Part shown: positions 17,221-25,436 of the stretch, piece by piece
Layout of the letters: the number at the start of each line of letters is the position of its first letter
Position numbering within the stretch: position 1 is the stretch's first letter
Assembly (NCBI GenBank): GCA_017161075.1
Contig: CP046174.1
Span: forward strand, 4,278,001 to 4,342,000
DNA from: Erysipelotrichaceae bacterium 66202529
GTDB taxonomy: Bacteria; Bacillota_I; Bacilli_A; Erysipelotrichales; Erysipelotrichaceae
Length of the DNA stretch: 64,000 nt
Direction of reading: 5' to 3'
Made by a program: the position numbers and the translations under genes
Notes under the pieces: generated by a model
The model's database searches: none
What the model saw: only the letters and a program-made list of their open reading frames with translations
What the model was told of the DNA's origin: nothing

Positions 17221-17397
17221 GCCCACCCTCCCGATTACATATTAAGCATCTCCCCATGATAGCTTATCTATATCATAACACAAAATTGATAATTACACCA
17301 TTTTTTCGTTAATTTAATATGAAAAAATGTTATCTTACCAACAAGATAGCTAAAAACGACAGCAAAATAGTATAAAACAATCGTAATCTCAGAATTA

Positions 17398-17532
17398 AAA
17401 AGAAAAGATCTCCGTGGGAAAGGACAGAGATCTCATGAAAGAGAAAAGGCAACAGTTATGAAAAAGCAATTATCAGGACGAGGAAACAAGAGCTGTCGCC
17501 ATCTATTAGCAAACAGACATTTCTTTGTCTGT
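17398..17532 (-). ncRNA. Predicted small RNA A (three-hairpin family)
   Basis: A predicted transcript of about 135 nt. The +1 lies 7 bases after the -10. Stem I is at the 5' end: ACAGACA-AAGAAA-TGTCTGT (17513-17532). Stem II pairs GGCGACAG (17493-17500) with CTGTTGCC (17448-17455), with one G-U, closing a C/U-rich loop containing TTTCCTCGTCC. Stem III is the terminator, AGATCTC/GAGATCT (17406-17433), loop TGTCCTTTCCCACG, then TTTTCTTTTT. RNAs B and C share this order with different bases in the stems. There is no credible ORF inside. C-rich loops of this kind pair with Shine-Dalgarno sequences in known Firmicute sRNAs; that role here is inference. Confidence 0.72.
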
Positions 17533-17538
17533 ACCTGT

Positions 17539-17592
17539 ATTCTACACCCCTTATGTGAAAGCAATATGAAGCTTTCATGAACAATACGTAAA
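17539..17592 (-). promoter_or_regulatory. Pho-box-like promoter of sRNA A
   Basis: Minus strand, in order: TTTACG-N5-TTCATG-N5-TTCATA-N5-TTCACA-N9-TAGAAT. The hexamer starts are exactly 11 bases apart (complements 17587-17592, 17576-17581, 17565-17570, 17554-17559) and the -10 is at 17539-17544. No -35 box. The hexamers fit the B. subtilis PhoP consensus TT(A/C/T)A(C/T)A with 5-bp gaps. Confidence 0.68.
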
Positions 17593-17843
17593 GCTTCCTG
17601 CAAATTTTCCATACATAGATACGCCACCTATCTGATTCTCTTTTCTCCATCGGCAATGATATGAAAAACTGTTTCGCAATAACAGAAATGTAGCTACGCC
17701 GAAAACTGTGCGATACCAGCATTTTTACAATTTGTAAGGATATAACCTGTACGCGGTTTTGTGCATGAACAAAGGATATACCTTTCTATTTCGACATATA
17801 GAAATCAATTTTGCAGGTTTATGAAAATCCTTTCATTTTTACA

Positions 17844-17872
17844 TTGACTTTCCCTATGTCAGCTTATAAAAT
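17844..17872 (+). promoter_or_regulatory. Sigma-A promoter of the SNF transporter
   Basis: TTGACT (17844-17849), 17-bp spacer, TAAAAT (17867-17872), 25 bases before the start codon and just upstream of an AGGAAAGGTG ribosome site. Confidence 0.75.
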
Positions 17873-17896
17873 GTACAGGAAAGGTGTGTAAAGTAT

Positions 17897-19357
17897 ATGA
17901 AATCAAGAGAAAAGCTATCATCCCGCTTAGGATTTATTCTAATCTCTGCCGGCTGTGCTGTGGGACTTGGTAATGTATGGCGGTTTCCATACATAACAGG
18001 TCAATATGGAGGAGCGGCGTTTGTTCTGCTCTATCTGGTATTCCTGGTACTGCTGGGACTGCCAATCATGGTCATGGAATTTTCTGTAGGACGCGCATCT
18101 CAGCGTTCTGCCGCAAAATCATTTGACCTTCTGGAACCAAAGGGGACAAAATGGCATTACATTAAATATGTTTGTATGGGAGGCAACTATCTTCTGATGA
18201 TGTTTTATACAACAGTCGGCGGATGGATGTTTAACTATTGCTTAAAAATGGCTACCGGAACCTTTGACGGATTGCAGGCAGAGCAGGTTGGCGAAACGTT
18301 TTCCAACATGCTGGCAAGCCCTGGTCAAAATTTATTCTGGATGATTGCCATTACTGTGATTGGATTCTTTATCTGTAGCAAGGGGCTGCAAAACGGTGTG
18401 GAAAAGATGTCCAAATATATGATGTCATGCCTGTTTATCGTTATGATCGTCCTTGTGATTCGTGCAGTTACATTACCGGATGCTGTAGAAGGATTGAAAT
18501 TTTATTTAATTCCTGACTTCCATAAGATGATGGCAAACGGTTTATGGGATGCAATTTTCGCTGCTATGGGACAGGCGTTCTTCACCTTGAGTCTGGGAAT
18601 CGGCGCACTTGCAATCTTTGGTAGCTATATTGGAAAAGATCGTTCTTTGCTTGGAGAAAGCGTCAATGTCTGTCTCCTGGACACCTTTGTTGCCTTTATT
18701 GCAGGCTTGATCATCTTCCCATCCTGTTTTTCCTTTCATGTTGCCGCTGATAGCGGGCCAGGGCTTGTATTTGTGACACTTCCCAATGTGTTTAATGCAA
18801 TGTCCGGTGGAAGGTTATGGGGCTTTCTGTTTTTCCTGTTCATGTCCTTTGCGGCACTGACAACGATTATTGCCGTTTTTGAAAATATTGTTGCTTTTGC
18901 GATGGACAGCGGCTGGTCAAGGAAAAAAGCTGTAGGTGTTAATTTTATTTTGATTCTGCTATTGTCACTGCCATGTGCATTCGGCTTTAATTTATTATCC
19001 TTTATCGAGCCGCTGGGGGCAGGCTCCACGATACAGGATCTGGAGGACTTTATTGTATCAAACAATATGCTTCCGCTTGGTTCTCTAATGTATCTGTTGT
19101 TCTGTACCTTCCGTTATGGCTGGGGATGGAAAAATTTTACCGCAGAAGCAAACAGCGGTACCGGACTGAAGTTTCCCAACTGGGCGAGATTGTATGTTTC
19201 CTACATATTGCCACTCATTGTTATTTATATCTTCTTCCAGGGCTATATCGAAAAATTCTCCAGGCCATGGAATATTCTGATTCCACTTATTCTGCTGTTC
19301 ATGATAATATATGTTCCTATACAGGCATGGAGAAAGCAAAAAATTAAAAATAAATAG
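17897..19357 (+). CDS. Sodium-dependent transporter, neurotransmitter:sodium symporter (SNF) family
   Basis: A 486-residue membrane protein with about 11-12 helices. The first helix carries the family signature GFILISAGCAVGLGNVWRFP (about residues 12-31), which in LeuT-fold proteins coordinates sodium and the amino-acid substrate, followed by YGGAAFVLLY. Bacterial members (B. subtilis YocR/YhdH type) import amino acids or related compounds with sodium; the substrate cannot be told. It is transcribed alone from a good promoter, with a terminator downstream. Predicted sRNA A is encoded on the opposite strand just upstream. Confidence 0.9.
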   Translation: MKSREKLSSRLGFILISAGCAVGLGNVWRFPYITGQYGGAAFVLLYLVFLVLLGLPIMVMEFSVGRASQRSAAKSFDLLEPKGTKWHYIKYVCMGGNYLLMMFYTTVGGWMFNYCLKMATGTFDGLQAEQVGETFSNMLASPGQNLFWMIAITVIGFFICSKGLQNGVEKMSKYMMSCLFIVMIVLVIRAVTLPDAVEGLKFYLIPDFHKMMANGLWDAIFAAMGQAFFTLSLGIGALAIFGSYIGKDRSLLGESVNVCLLDTFVAFIAGLIIFPSCFSFHVAADSGPGLVFVTLPNVFNAMSGGRLWGFLFFLFMSFAALTTIIAVFENIVAFAMDSGWSRKKAVGVNFILILLLSLPCAFGFNLLSFIEPLGAGSTIQDLEDFIVSNNMLPLGSLMYLLFCTFRYGWGWKNFTAEANSGTGLKFPNWARLYVSYILPLIVIYIFFQGYIEKFSRPWNILIPLILLFMIIYVPIQAWRKQKIKNK

Positions 19358-19417
19358 AATAAAGAAATCAGACAGGTACGGCTGAGAAGCCTGCTCGCTT
19401 TCGATATTACATATAAA

Positions 19418-19476
19418 AAAAGAGAAGAAGTTAAGCTCCCATGAATATCATATTAGGTGCTTTACTTCTTCTTTCA
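19418..19476 (+). terminator. Terminator of the SNF transporter
   Basis: AAAGAGAAGAAGTTAAGC, a loop, then GCTTTACTTCTTCTTTC and a T-rich tail. The symmetrical stem could also stop the convergent HAD gene. Confidence 0.65.
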
Positions 19477-19541
19477 TTTTGTTTTCTGCTGCGGTCTTTA
19501 CCTATTTTTATATAAGCATCGCATCTTATCGTTTCTTTTTC

Positions 19542-20291
19542 TTATTCACACAGAATATAGGACTGAATTGCTTCTGCCACCGCATGTACGATATGATCAG
19601 CGGCCTCTTGGACAATCCTTGGTGAGGAATGAAAGGTAAAGGATACATCCGCATCCTTCAGCATAGGAATATCATTATAGGAATCGCCGATGCCAAAGCA
19701 GGTTTCCAGCTTCAGCAGATGTTTCAATTTCAAAAGAGCACTGCCTTTCGAGCAGCCAGCCGGAACCACATCGATAAAATTCTGGTTTTGAAAGGCTGCG
19801 CATATATTTGAAAACTGATGTTTAAGCCTTTCGCATAATTCCTGTGCCGCCTGCTCGCTTGCCATACGAAACGATAATCCGTGTATGTTCGCATCCTTTA
19901 ATTGCTTCATATCATGTATTACCGGTATATCTGTGAATGCTCTTGCTTTTTTATATGCATATATCTTTCCATCTGCCTGTATGGCGATGCTTTCTATTTG
20001 TTCCTCAAGACTGCTTAGCTGGATTGCCGTATCCAAAGAAAGGCAGCGTTCAAATAATATATTCTGTTTTTTATCCAGGATAAGAGCACCACTGCTTACG
20101 ATATAAAAATCAGGCTGAATTCTTTCTGTGAGAAATGCTGTAATTCCCTGTAAAGGGCGTCCGGTACATAAGCCAAACAGGGCTCCATTTTCCTGTAGCT
20201 GGTTTATTCCTGCAATATCTCCTTCCCTGTAATTATGTTTTTCATTATGCAGATACAAGGTTCCATCAAAATCACTTGCCAATGCCTTCAT
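19542..20291 (-). CDS. Cof-type HAD-IIB sugar-phosphatase-like hydrolase
   Basis: A 249-residue soluble enzyme of the HAD superfamily. Motif I is ASDFDGTLYL (residues 4-13; nucleophile Asp), motif II LCTGRP, motif III/IV GIGDSYNDIPML (about residue 194) with the metal-binding aspartates. The C2B cap places it with Cof/YidA-type phosphatases acting on sugar phosphates or cofactors. The frame opens at 20345, but AAGGGATGTGAG precedes the ATG at 20291 and the HAD motif follows directly. No operon partner. Confidence 0.88.
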   Translation of the reverse strand: MKALASDFDGTLYLHNEKHNYREGDIAGINQLQENGALFGLCTGRPLQGITAFLTERIQPDFYIVSSGALILDKKQNILFERCLSLDTAIQLSSLEEQIESIAIQADGKIYAYKKARAFTDIPVIHDMKQLKDANIHGLSFRMASEQAAQELCERLKHQFSNICAAFQNQNFIDVVPAGCSKGSALLKLKHLLKLETCFGIGDSYNDIPMLKDADVSFTFHSSPRIVQEAADHIVHAVAEAIQSYILCE

Positions 20292-20685
20292 AATCTCACA
20301 TCCCTTCATCCGCTTCATTGTAAGAGGTAAGTGTTCTTCTGTCAACCAAAAAGGAGGCTTTCCTTAAACAGGGAAACATATTCATCAGCCTGATAAAGCT
20401 AATCACCTTATCCCGGTTGTTTACATAAAGTGGTTACTTCCTATCTAGGGTTTTCTAATCACTACAATCCACAAACAGATTCTCTCTCACGTTAAGGTAC
20501 ATAAGGATATGAGATACAAAAGGATGAAAAACCATCGATTCTTTTGTATTTTGCGATTTCCATATACCCAGAGTTGAGGAAGAATCCAAACACATGGCAG
20601 GTATTTTTTTCATATGCTTTTGCATACTTTAACTGACTAAACTCAGCCTAAACTACACGGTGCTTCGTGTAGCTATTTGCAACAT
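20292..20685. other. Intergenic stretch holding one copy of a dispersed repeat
   Basis: About 390 bases. It contains repeat copy 3 (20481-20590) and a small CTACACGGTGCTTCGTGTAG hairpin at about 20653-20672. No supported gene. Confidence 0.4.
20481..20590 (+). repeat. Dispersed palindromic intergenic repeat, copy 3
   Basis: CTCTCTCACGTTAAGGTAC, then GATACAAAAGGATGAAAAAC, ATCGATTCTTTTGTATTTTG, then GATTTCCATATACCCAGA. The TACAAAAGGAT...ATTCTTTTGTA halves form a hairpin. Confidence 0.65.
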
Positions 20686-20722
20686 AAAAAATGCTGATTA
20701 TCATACATAATTCAGCATTTTT
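20686..20722 (-). terminator. Terminator of the PTS operon
   Basis: AAAAATGCTGA and TCAGCATTTTT form a perfect 11-bp stem about 43 bases past the stop of the last operon gene. It is symmetrical and may work both ways. Confidence 0.8.
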
Positions 20723-20765
20723 AGAATATATTTACGAATGCTTATAAGAAATACAGGCTATGGTA

Positions 20766-21653
20766 TTATACCAGTCCGTAATGCTTCAGCATCTCTTTGA
20801 TTTTTTCATCATCCTGTGCACTGCATTCCAGCACCGGCTTTCTTGCCGGCCCTGCCTGTGTGATTCCTGCCAGCTCTGCTGCACGCTTCATAACAACCGG
20901 TACAGTTCCCAGCTTCAATACACCACGCAATACATCGATGTCCTTCTGCAGTGCCTCTGCTTTTTCCTGTTCCCCACTACGCAGAGCCTTGTCCAGCTCC
21001 ACCAATACCTCGGTGATTACATTGGAGGTTCCTGCCACTGCTCCACTTGCCCCCAGAGCATAACCATAGCTGATCTTGGAATCCGAACCAATCAGTAAGT
21101 CGAAATCATCACGCTTTGCGATTTCTGCATATGCCTTCAGATTTTCTTCCTGTCCGCTGCTGTCCTTGATTCCACGGATATTCTTTACCTCTGCCAGACG
21201 GCTTACGACCGCTGCACTTAAATTACAGCCTGTTGCCTTTGGTATGTTATACAGTATAATCGGTATACTCACACTTTCCGCTACCGCTGTGAAATGCTGT
21301 ACCAGTTCTTCCTCTGTCGGTGTCAGGAAATACGGTGTGATCACACTTAATGCATCCGCACCCAGCTCCTCCATTTTCTTGGACAAACGTATGGTTTCCC
21401 TGGTACTGCATGCCCCCGTTCCCACATATACCGGGACGCGGTGGTCTACCATGGCAATCACCTTTTCTGCGAACTCTATTTTTTCTGCTTCATCGATTAC
21501 ATGAAACTCTCCATTGCTTCCCAGGATAAAGATTCCCTTTACACCCTTTGCGATCAAATGATCGATGAGCTGCTTTGTTGCTTCATAATTGATACTCTGT
21601 TCCTCATCACGGTGAAACGGTGTGATGATTGGAGTTATAATTCCGTCAAACAT
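20766..21653 (-). CDS. Dihydrodipicolinate synthase/N-acetylneuraminate lyase family aldolase
   Basis: A 295-residue class I aldolase of the DHDPS superfamily: IITPIITPFH near the N terminus, GSNGEFHVIDEAEK, the YNIPKATG segment containing the conserved Tyr, and IRGIKDSSG with the Schiff-base lysine (about residue 160). Members cleave or form 2-keto acids with pyruvate (DapA, NanA, KDG aldolase). As last gene of a PTS operon with a dehydrogenase and SIS isomerase, a catabolic 2-keto-3-deoxy-sugar-acid or related lyase role is more likely than lysine synthesis. The substrate is unknown. Confidence 0.8.
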   Translation of the reverse strand: MFDGIITPIITPFHRDEEQSINYEATKQLIDHLIAKGVKGIFILGSNGEFHVIDEAEKIEFAEKVIAMVDHRVPVYVGTGACSTRETIRLSKKMEELGADALSVITPYFLTPTEEELVQHFTAVAESVSIPIILYNIPKATGCNLSAAVVSRLAEVKNIRGIKDSSGQEENLKAYAEIAKRDDFDLLIGSDSKISYGYALGASGAVAGTSNVITEVLVELDKALRSGEQEKAEALQKDIDVLRGVLKLGTVPVVMKRAAELAGITQAGPARKPVLECSAQDDEKIKEMLKHYGLV

Positions 21654-21673
21654 GATTATTTGTCCTCTTTTCT

Positions 21674-22141
21674 TTATTTTTTAAAGATCGAGTAATCCTT
21701 ATTGTCAAAGGGCGCTGTCTGAAAAAACATACGAATTCCCTGACTCTGAATATACCGGATCTTTTCTATATCTTCTTCACTGAAATAATCCGAGAGGCTC
21801 TTGATCATCATACGGCTTGCCGGATATGGCATCTGAATTTCCTTGGTACGGAAGCCGGCCTTTACTGCATCACAGGCAATGCTTAAATTCGGAAAAATAA
21901 CCATCGCCTTGATATTGCGGCCTTCATTGATATATGCGAGGAATTGTTCGATCGTGAAGATTTTAACCTTCATGGTTTTGGGAAGACAAAGCTGCATGAC
22001 ATCCGCGATAAACGGATCATTTACGTAATCCGGATCGACGATCAGTACATTATCTGCATCAATAAACTGATTCCAGTTCAAAGCAACTGTCGCATGCAGC
22101 AATCGTTTGTCTATCCGCGCAAGTTTGATTTTTGTACTCAT
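21674..22141 (-). CDS. PTS EIIB-like protein, mannose/sorbose family (second copy)
   Basis: A 155-residue protein aligned end to end with EIIB-Man/Sor domains. ARIDKRLLHATVALNW (residues 8-23) holds the phosphorylatable histidine in place of the usual RLIHGQV, so the conserved Gly-Gln after His is replaced. It overlaps the regulator gene by 4 bases. The operon already encodes a canonical EIIB at its head, so this one may give a second specificity, or act as a phosphate-sensing partner of the regulator. That is inference from gene order and the divergent active-site loop. Confidence 0.78.
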   Translation of the reverse strand: MSTKIKLARIDKRLLHATVALNWNQFIDADNVLIVDPDYVNDPFIADVMQLCLPKTMKVKIFTIEQFLAYINEGRNIKAMVIFPNLSIACDAVKAGFRTKEIQMPYPASRMMIKSLSDYFSEEDIEKIRYIQSQGIRMFFQTAPFDNKDYSIFKK

Positions 22142-23223
22142 GCTTCATCACCTACTTGAACTCGTTTCTGATATTCTCTCAATGCATAGGATATCAGCAT
22201 TAAGAGAACCTTTCCCTGAAAACTTCCCCGGACATCTATCTGAAAAACTTCCTCATATTTCTTCAGCTTATATATCAATGTATTTTTATGCAGAAACAGA
22301 TCATCCGCTGCCTGTGTCAGATTGAAATCATTTACAAACAGCTTGTCACAGATATCCACCATTTCATCAACGTCGATACCCTTTCCGCACTCCCTATAAT
22401 AATCAAATACATCCCGTATATCATCCACCGCAATCTTTGACAGAAAATAGTCATACAGATAATCGGAGAAAAACACCGGAACATCCTTCTCGTATGTTAC
22501 ATGATTCTTCAGCCACAAGCAGTTTTGATAGCTGTTGGCATACTGTCGCAGCTTTTTCTGAATGGAACCGACAAAGTAATAGCAGTCCATCATTTCCCAT
22601 TCCCGTAAGCTGCGTATATATTCCCGTATAAACGGTTTGAAATCGGCAGTATTGTGATACGCTTCCGGCAAATCCTTAAAAATCAGCAGGCACTTACTGT
22701 TTAATAGAGAATATATGATCTCCTTGCTGTCCGGCTTCATTTTCAAGCGCATGACATCCTTTGTATTAAATCCTTCATTATGAACCACATAAATCGCCAC
22801 CCTTGGTTTATTTTTATCTATTTCCAGTTCATCCAGAAGGCTCAGCACATGATTCATATCAAAGTTATCCGTATTCAGAATATACTTTACCAGCTCATCA
22901 TCCTTCGTGACCTTCTGGTTCAGTGTTTTCTGATTGATTTCATACATGAGACGCACAGTAAGTGATTCATTCAGAAGCTTGCTGATCATTGGCAGGTTTT
23001 CATCATTACCGCTTACCCATAAGAAGCCGAAATCCTGACCCTTTACACGTACTTCAAAAAAAGAATTGTGCTCATCTGGACGGTTTACGTCAATCTGCCG
23101 TCCGATTTCTGCCTTATTACTGCATAATGTCACTGTCATATCATCATTCACAAGACCAATCGTATAACGGTTATTCTCCTGAACAACACTTATAAATTCC
23201 TCAAAAACCTCACCTATCAGCAT
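22138..23223 (-). CDS. CdaR/PucR-like transcriptional regulator of the PTS operon
   Basis: A 361-residue protein with a C-terminal helix-turn-helix of the PucR/CdaR kind: FVNDFNLTQAADDLFLHKNT followed by LIYKLKKYEE (about residues 300-330), the pattern 'N...AA..LF.HRNTL.YRL' of sugar-diacid regulators. The N-terminal part is a probable sensor domain without transmembrane segments. The frame starts at 23250, but AAAGGAGAGATCAT fixes the ATG at 23223. It lies inside the PTS operon, 165 bases after EIIA and overlapping the second EIIB, so it is probably the local activator or repressor. Confidence 0.75.
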   Translation of the reverse strand: MLIGEVFEEFISVVQENNRYTIGLVNDDMTVTLCSNKAEIGRQIDVNRPDEHNSFFEVRVKGQDFGFLWVSGNDENLPMISKLLNESLTVRLMYEINQKTLNQKVTKDDELVKYILNTDNFDMNHVLSLLDELEIDKNKPRVAIYVVHNEGFNTKDVMRLKMKPDSKEIIYSLLNSKCLLIFKDLPEAYHNTADFKPFIREYIRSLREWEMMDCYYFVGSIQKKLRQYANSYQNCLWLKNHVTYEKDVPVFFSDYLYDYFLSKIAVDDIRDVFDYYRECGKGIDVDEMVDICDKLFVNDFNLTQAADDLFLHKNTLIYKLKKYEEVFQIDVRGSFQGKVLLMLISYALREYQKRVQVGDEA

Positions 23224-23388
23224 ATGATCTCTCCTTTCGCAAGAGTACAACTCTCATGAAGTCTGACATCTTCCCTGTATGCCAATAGTACCATAAGGTA
23301 AACACGAATAAAATATCCCCTTCTGCATGATAGTGCTTTCATGGAAATTATAATTCATATGACAGGGTTTGTCCAGACGTTACGCTTT

Positions 23389-23802
23389 TCAGGACTCCAG
23401 CTGTGTATTCGTATGCACACAGCTGGTTTGCAGGGTTTCCATTGTTTCCTTCAGCAGTGCTTCCTCATGCAAATCTGCTTCCTCCATATTGGACAGCTTC
23501 AGATAGAGATCGATCAGCATAGGAAGATTTAAGCCTGTAAGCACCGGATACTGATACTTTCTGCTCATCACTGTAAAAACATTGCAGGGAGTACCGCCAT
23601 ACAAATCAACCAGTACGATGGTAAAGCCCTCTTTTTTACTCATTGTTTCATCCACAAGCTTCATATAATCTTCAAAGGAATACTCCGGTAAAAGAGAGCA
23701 GCATTCCACATGCTCCAATGCTCCTGCGATCATTCTTGCGGAATTTACCAGCTCCTCACCGAATTTTCCGTGAGTTCCGATCACGATATTAAAATTTTCC
23801 AT
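23389..23802 (-). CDS. PTS EIIA component, mannose family
   Basis: A 137-residue EIIA-Man domain. NIVIGTHGKFGEELVNSA (about residues 4-21) contains the phosphohistidine of the GTHG motif, and VDLYGGTPCN (about residues 71-80) is the family's second signature. It accepts phosphate from HPr and passes it to EIIB. The frame opens at 23922 inside the SIS gene, but AGGAGGATGT sits just before the ATG at 23802, 11 bases after the SIS stop. Confidence 0.9.
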   Translation of the reverse strand: MENFNIVIGTHGKFGEELVNSARMIAGALEHVECCSLLPEYSFEDYMKLVDETMSKKEGFTIVLVDLYGGTPCNVFTVMSRKYQYPVLTGLNLPMLIDLYLKLSNMEEADLHEEALLKETMETLQTSCVHTNTQLES

Positions 23803-23813
23803 ACATCCTCCTG

Positions 23814-24416
23814 TTATTTCTGCATTTCCTTGATGCTCTTGCCAAGGCTTCCTCCCGGATGCCATTTCACATACTGCTTCAGATCCAGCTTTTTTGCCTC
23901 CTGCAATACAACGCTTAAACACTGCAGTATCAGGATTTCTGACAATATGGATGCGCGCGGCGGCTTGTTCAGCTCATCCCCTTCCTCATCCACATGGGCT
24001 ACCAGACATACCTCTGACTGCTTTGCCAGTGTAGACTGCGGATTTCCTGTACAGCTGATAATATGCGCACCGTTTGCAAGCAGGGTCTGTACGGTTGCCT
24101 CCAACTCCATTGTTTCTCCACTATTGGAAATGGCAATGACCACATCCCCTTTTTTCACCTGACCGCTGGAGCCATGCACGGCCTCAGTACCATGCAGCTC
24201 ATAAGCACTGGTTCCTGTTGATGACAGCAGGGATGCGATATAGCCTGCCACATGTCCCGGTTTTCCAATACCTGTAACATGGATTCTTCCCCCCTGCTTT
24301 TCACTTTCCATTATGATACGGGAAGCTTTTTCTATGCTTTCCATATCCATATCTTCTATATTTTTCCCTAACTCTGATTCAATATTGTTCAGATATTCTT
24401 TTACACATTCTACCAT
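23814..24416 (-). CDS. SIS-domain sugar-phosphate isomerase (KpsF/GutQ/HxlB-like)
   Basis: A 200-residue single SIS domain: VTGIGKPGHVAGYIASLLSS (about residues 49-68), the phosphosugar-binding ISNSGETMELEATVQ (about residues 106-120), and HPGGSLGKS near the C terminus, the latter typical of arabinose-5-phosphate isomerases (KpsF/GutQ). No CBS domains follow, unlike KpsD/F. In this PTS operon it would isomerise the incoming phosphorylated ketose or aldose. Eight bases separate it from the dehydrogenase gene upstream. Confidence 0.82.
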   Translation of the reverse strand: MVECVKEYLNNIESELGKNIEDMDMESIEKASRIIMESEKQGGRIHVTGIGKPGHVAGYIASLLSSTGTSAYELHGTEAVHGSSGQVKKGDVVIAISNSGETMELEATVQTLLANGAHIISCTGNPQSTLAKQSEVCLVAHVDEEGDELNKPPRASILSEILILQCLSVVLQEAKKLDLKQYVKWHPGGSLGKSIKEMQK

Positions 24417-24424
24417 ATATTCAC

Positions 24425-25357
24425 CTAGTTCCCTAATAGCTGTTCCAAAATAATACCGGTTGACATAGCGCAGGTGCGCTGTTCACTTTCCATGCTTCGT
24501 GCCGCGGTATGCGGTGTTAACAGGAAATTATCCAATGCAAGCAGCGGATCGTCCTGTTTTGGCGGTTCACTGCTGTATACATCAAAGCAGGCACTGCGGA
24601 TTTCCTTGTTCTTCAATGCCTCATATAACGCAGTCTCATCCACGATGCCGCCCCGTGCAGCATTCAGCAGACAGGCATCCTTTTTCATTTTCTTAAATTC
24701 CGCTGTAGATATCATATTTCTTGTACTATCCAGTAAAGGCACATGAAGAGATATATAATCACATTCTGTTATGATTTCCTCCAGTGTGCTGATCTTTGCA
24801 TGGTGCTGCTTTGCCGTTTCATCTGTGATTGCAAAGGCATCATAAGCGTAGACCTCCATACCGCAGCCATATGCGTAATCCGCAAGGTACTTTCCAATCA
24901 TTCCAAAGCCGATAATTCCCAGCTTTTTACCATAGATTTCCCGTCCTGTCGGCTTGTTCCAGCCATGCTCCTTTACATCCCGTACACTGGTATACAGATT
25001 TTTTGCTTCCATAAACATCATAGATAAGACATGCTCGGCAACCGAACGGGAATTACTTCCCACACAACGTCCGACATAGATATTATGCTCCTTTGCATAC
25101 TCCAGATCGATGTTATCAATTCCAACACCGAATTTGCACACAGCCTTCAGCTTTGGACAGCCCTCCATCATTTCTTTATCCATGTTATCCACACCGACGA
25201 TGATGGCATCTGCATCCTTTGCCAGCTCCTTAAACTCCTCATGCGTATACGCCTTACCGGTAGCATTGTAATGCACATCCAAGCCTTTGGATTTCATCAG
25301 CTCTACCTGATCCAGGCCGTAATTGGCAAACCCTCTCGGGGTAATTAGTACTTTCAT
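24425..25357 (-). CDS. D-2-hydroxyacid dehydrogenase (SerA-like)
   Basis: A 310-residue NAD-dependent dehydrogenase. The NAD loop is KLGIIGFGMIGKYLADYA (about residues 145-162). Catalytic Arg, Glu and His lie in LLNAARGGIVDETAL, the Glu about 30 residues later and LLTPHTAARS. It lacks the ACT domain of biosynthetic SerA. In the operon it probably oxidises or reduces a sugar-acid intermediate before the aldolase step. Substrate unknown. It starts after a 79-base gap from EIID that holds a perfect hairpin. Confidence 0.85.
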   Translation of the reverse strand: MKVLITPRGFANYGLDQVELMKSKGLDVHYNATGKAYTHEEFKELAKDADAIIVGVDNMDKEMMEGCPKLKAVCKFGVGIDNIDLEYAKEHNIYVGRCVGSNSRSVAEHVLSMMFMEAKNLYTSVRDVKEHGWNKPTGREIYGKKLGIIGFGMIGKYLADYAYGCGMEVYAYDAFAITDETAKQHHAKISTLEEIITECDYISLHVPLLDSTRNMISTAEFKKMKKDACLLNAARGGIVDETALYEALKNKEIRSACFDVYSSEPPKQDDPLLALDNFLLTPHTAARSMESEQRTCAMSTGIILEQLLGN

Positions 25358-25401
25358 ATAGGCTCCTTCCTTTTACGTTCTTCCAAATGCCGATGATGAA
25401 A

Positions 25402-25429
25402 ACAAATCCATGATCTTCCATGGATTTGT
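25402..25429 (-). promoter_or_regulatory. Intra-operon hairpin between EIID and dehydrogenase genes
   Basis: ACAAATCCATG, 6-base loop, CATGGATTTGT: a perfect 11-bp stem. On the minus strand it is followed only by TTTTC, a weak tail, so it may be a partial terminator or an mRNA-stabilising 3' end that sets the PTS/enzyme expression ratio. Confidence 0.6.
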
Positions 25430-25436
25430 TCGCATC

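Noticed and set aside
17272..17303. TTATCA-N9-TATGAT upstream of the 55-codon ORF as a member of the Pho-box-like family
   Set aside because: Only one hexamer is present; the next in-phase position reads AAATGG.
17433..17722. Two overlapping minus-strand ORFs (64 and 88 codons) covering sRNA A and its promoter
   Set aside because: No ribosome sites, and the paralogous sRNA loci B and C do not keep any of these frames.
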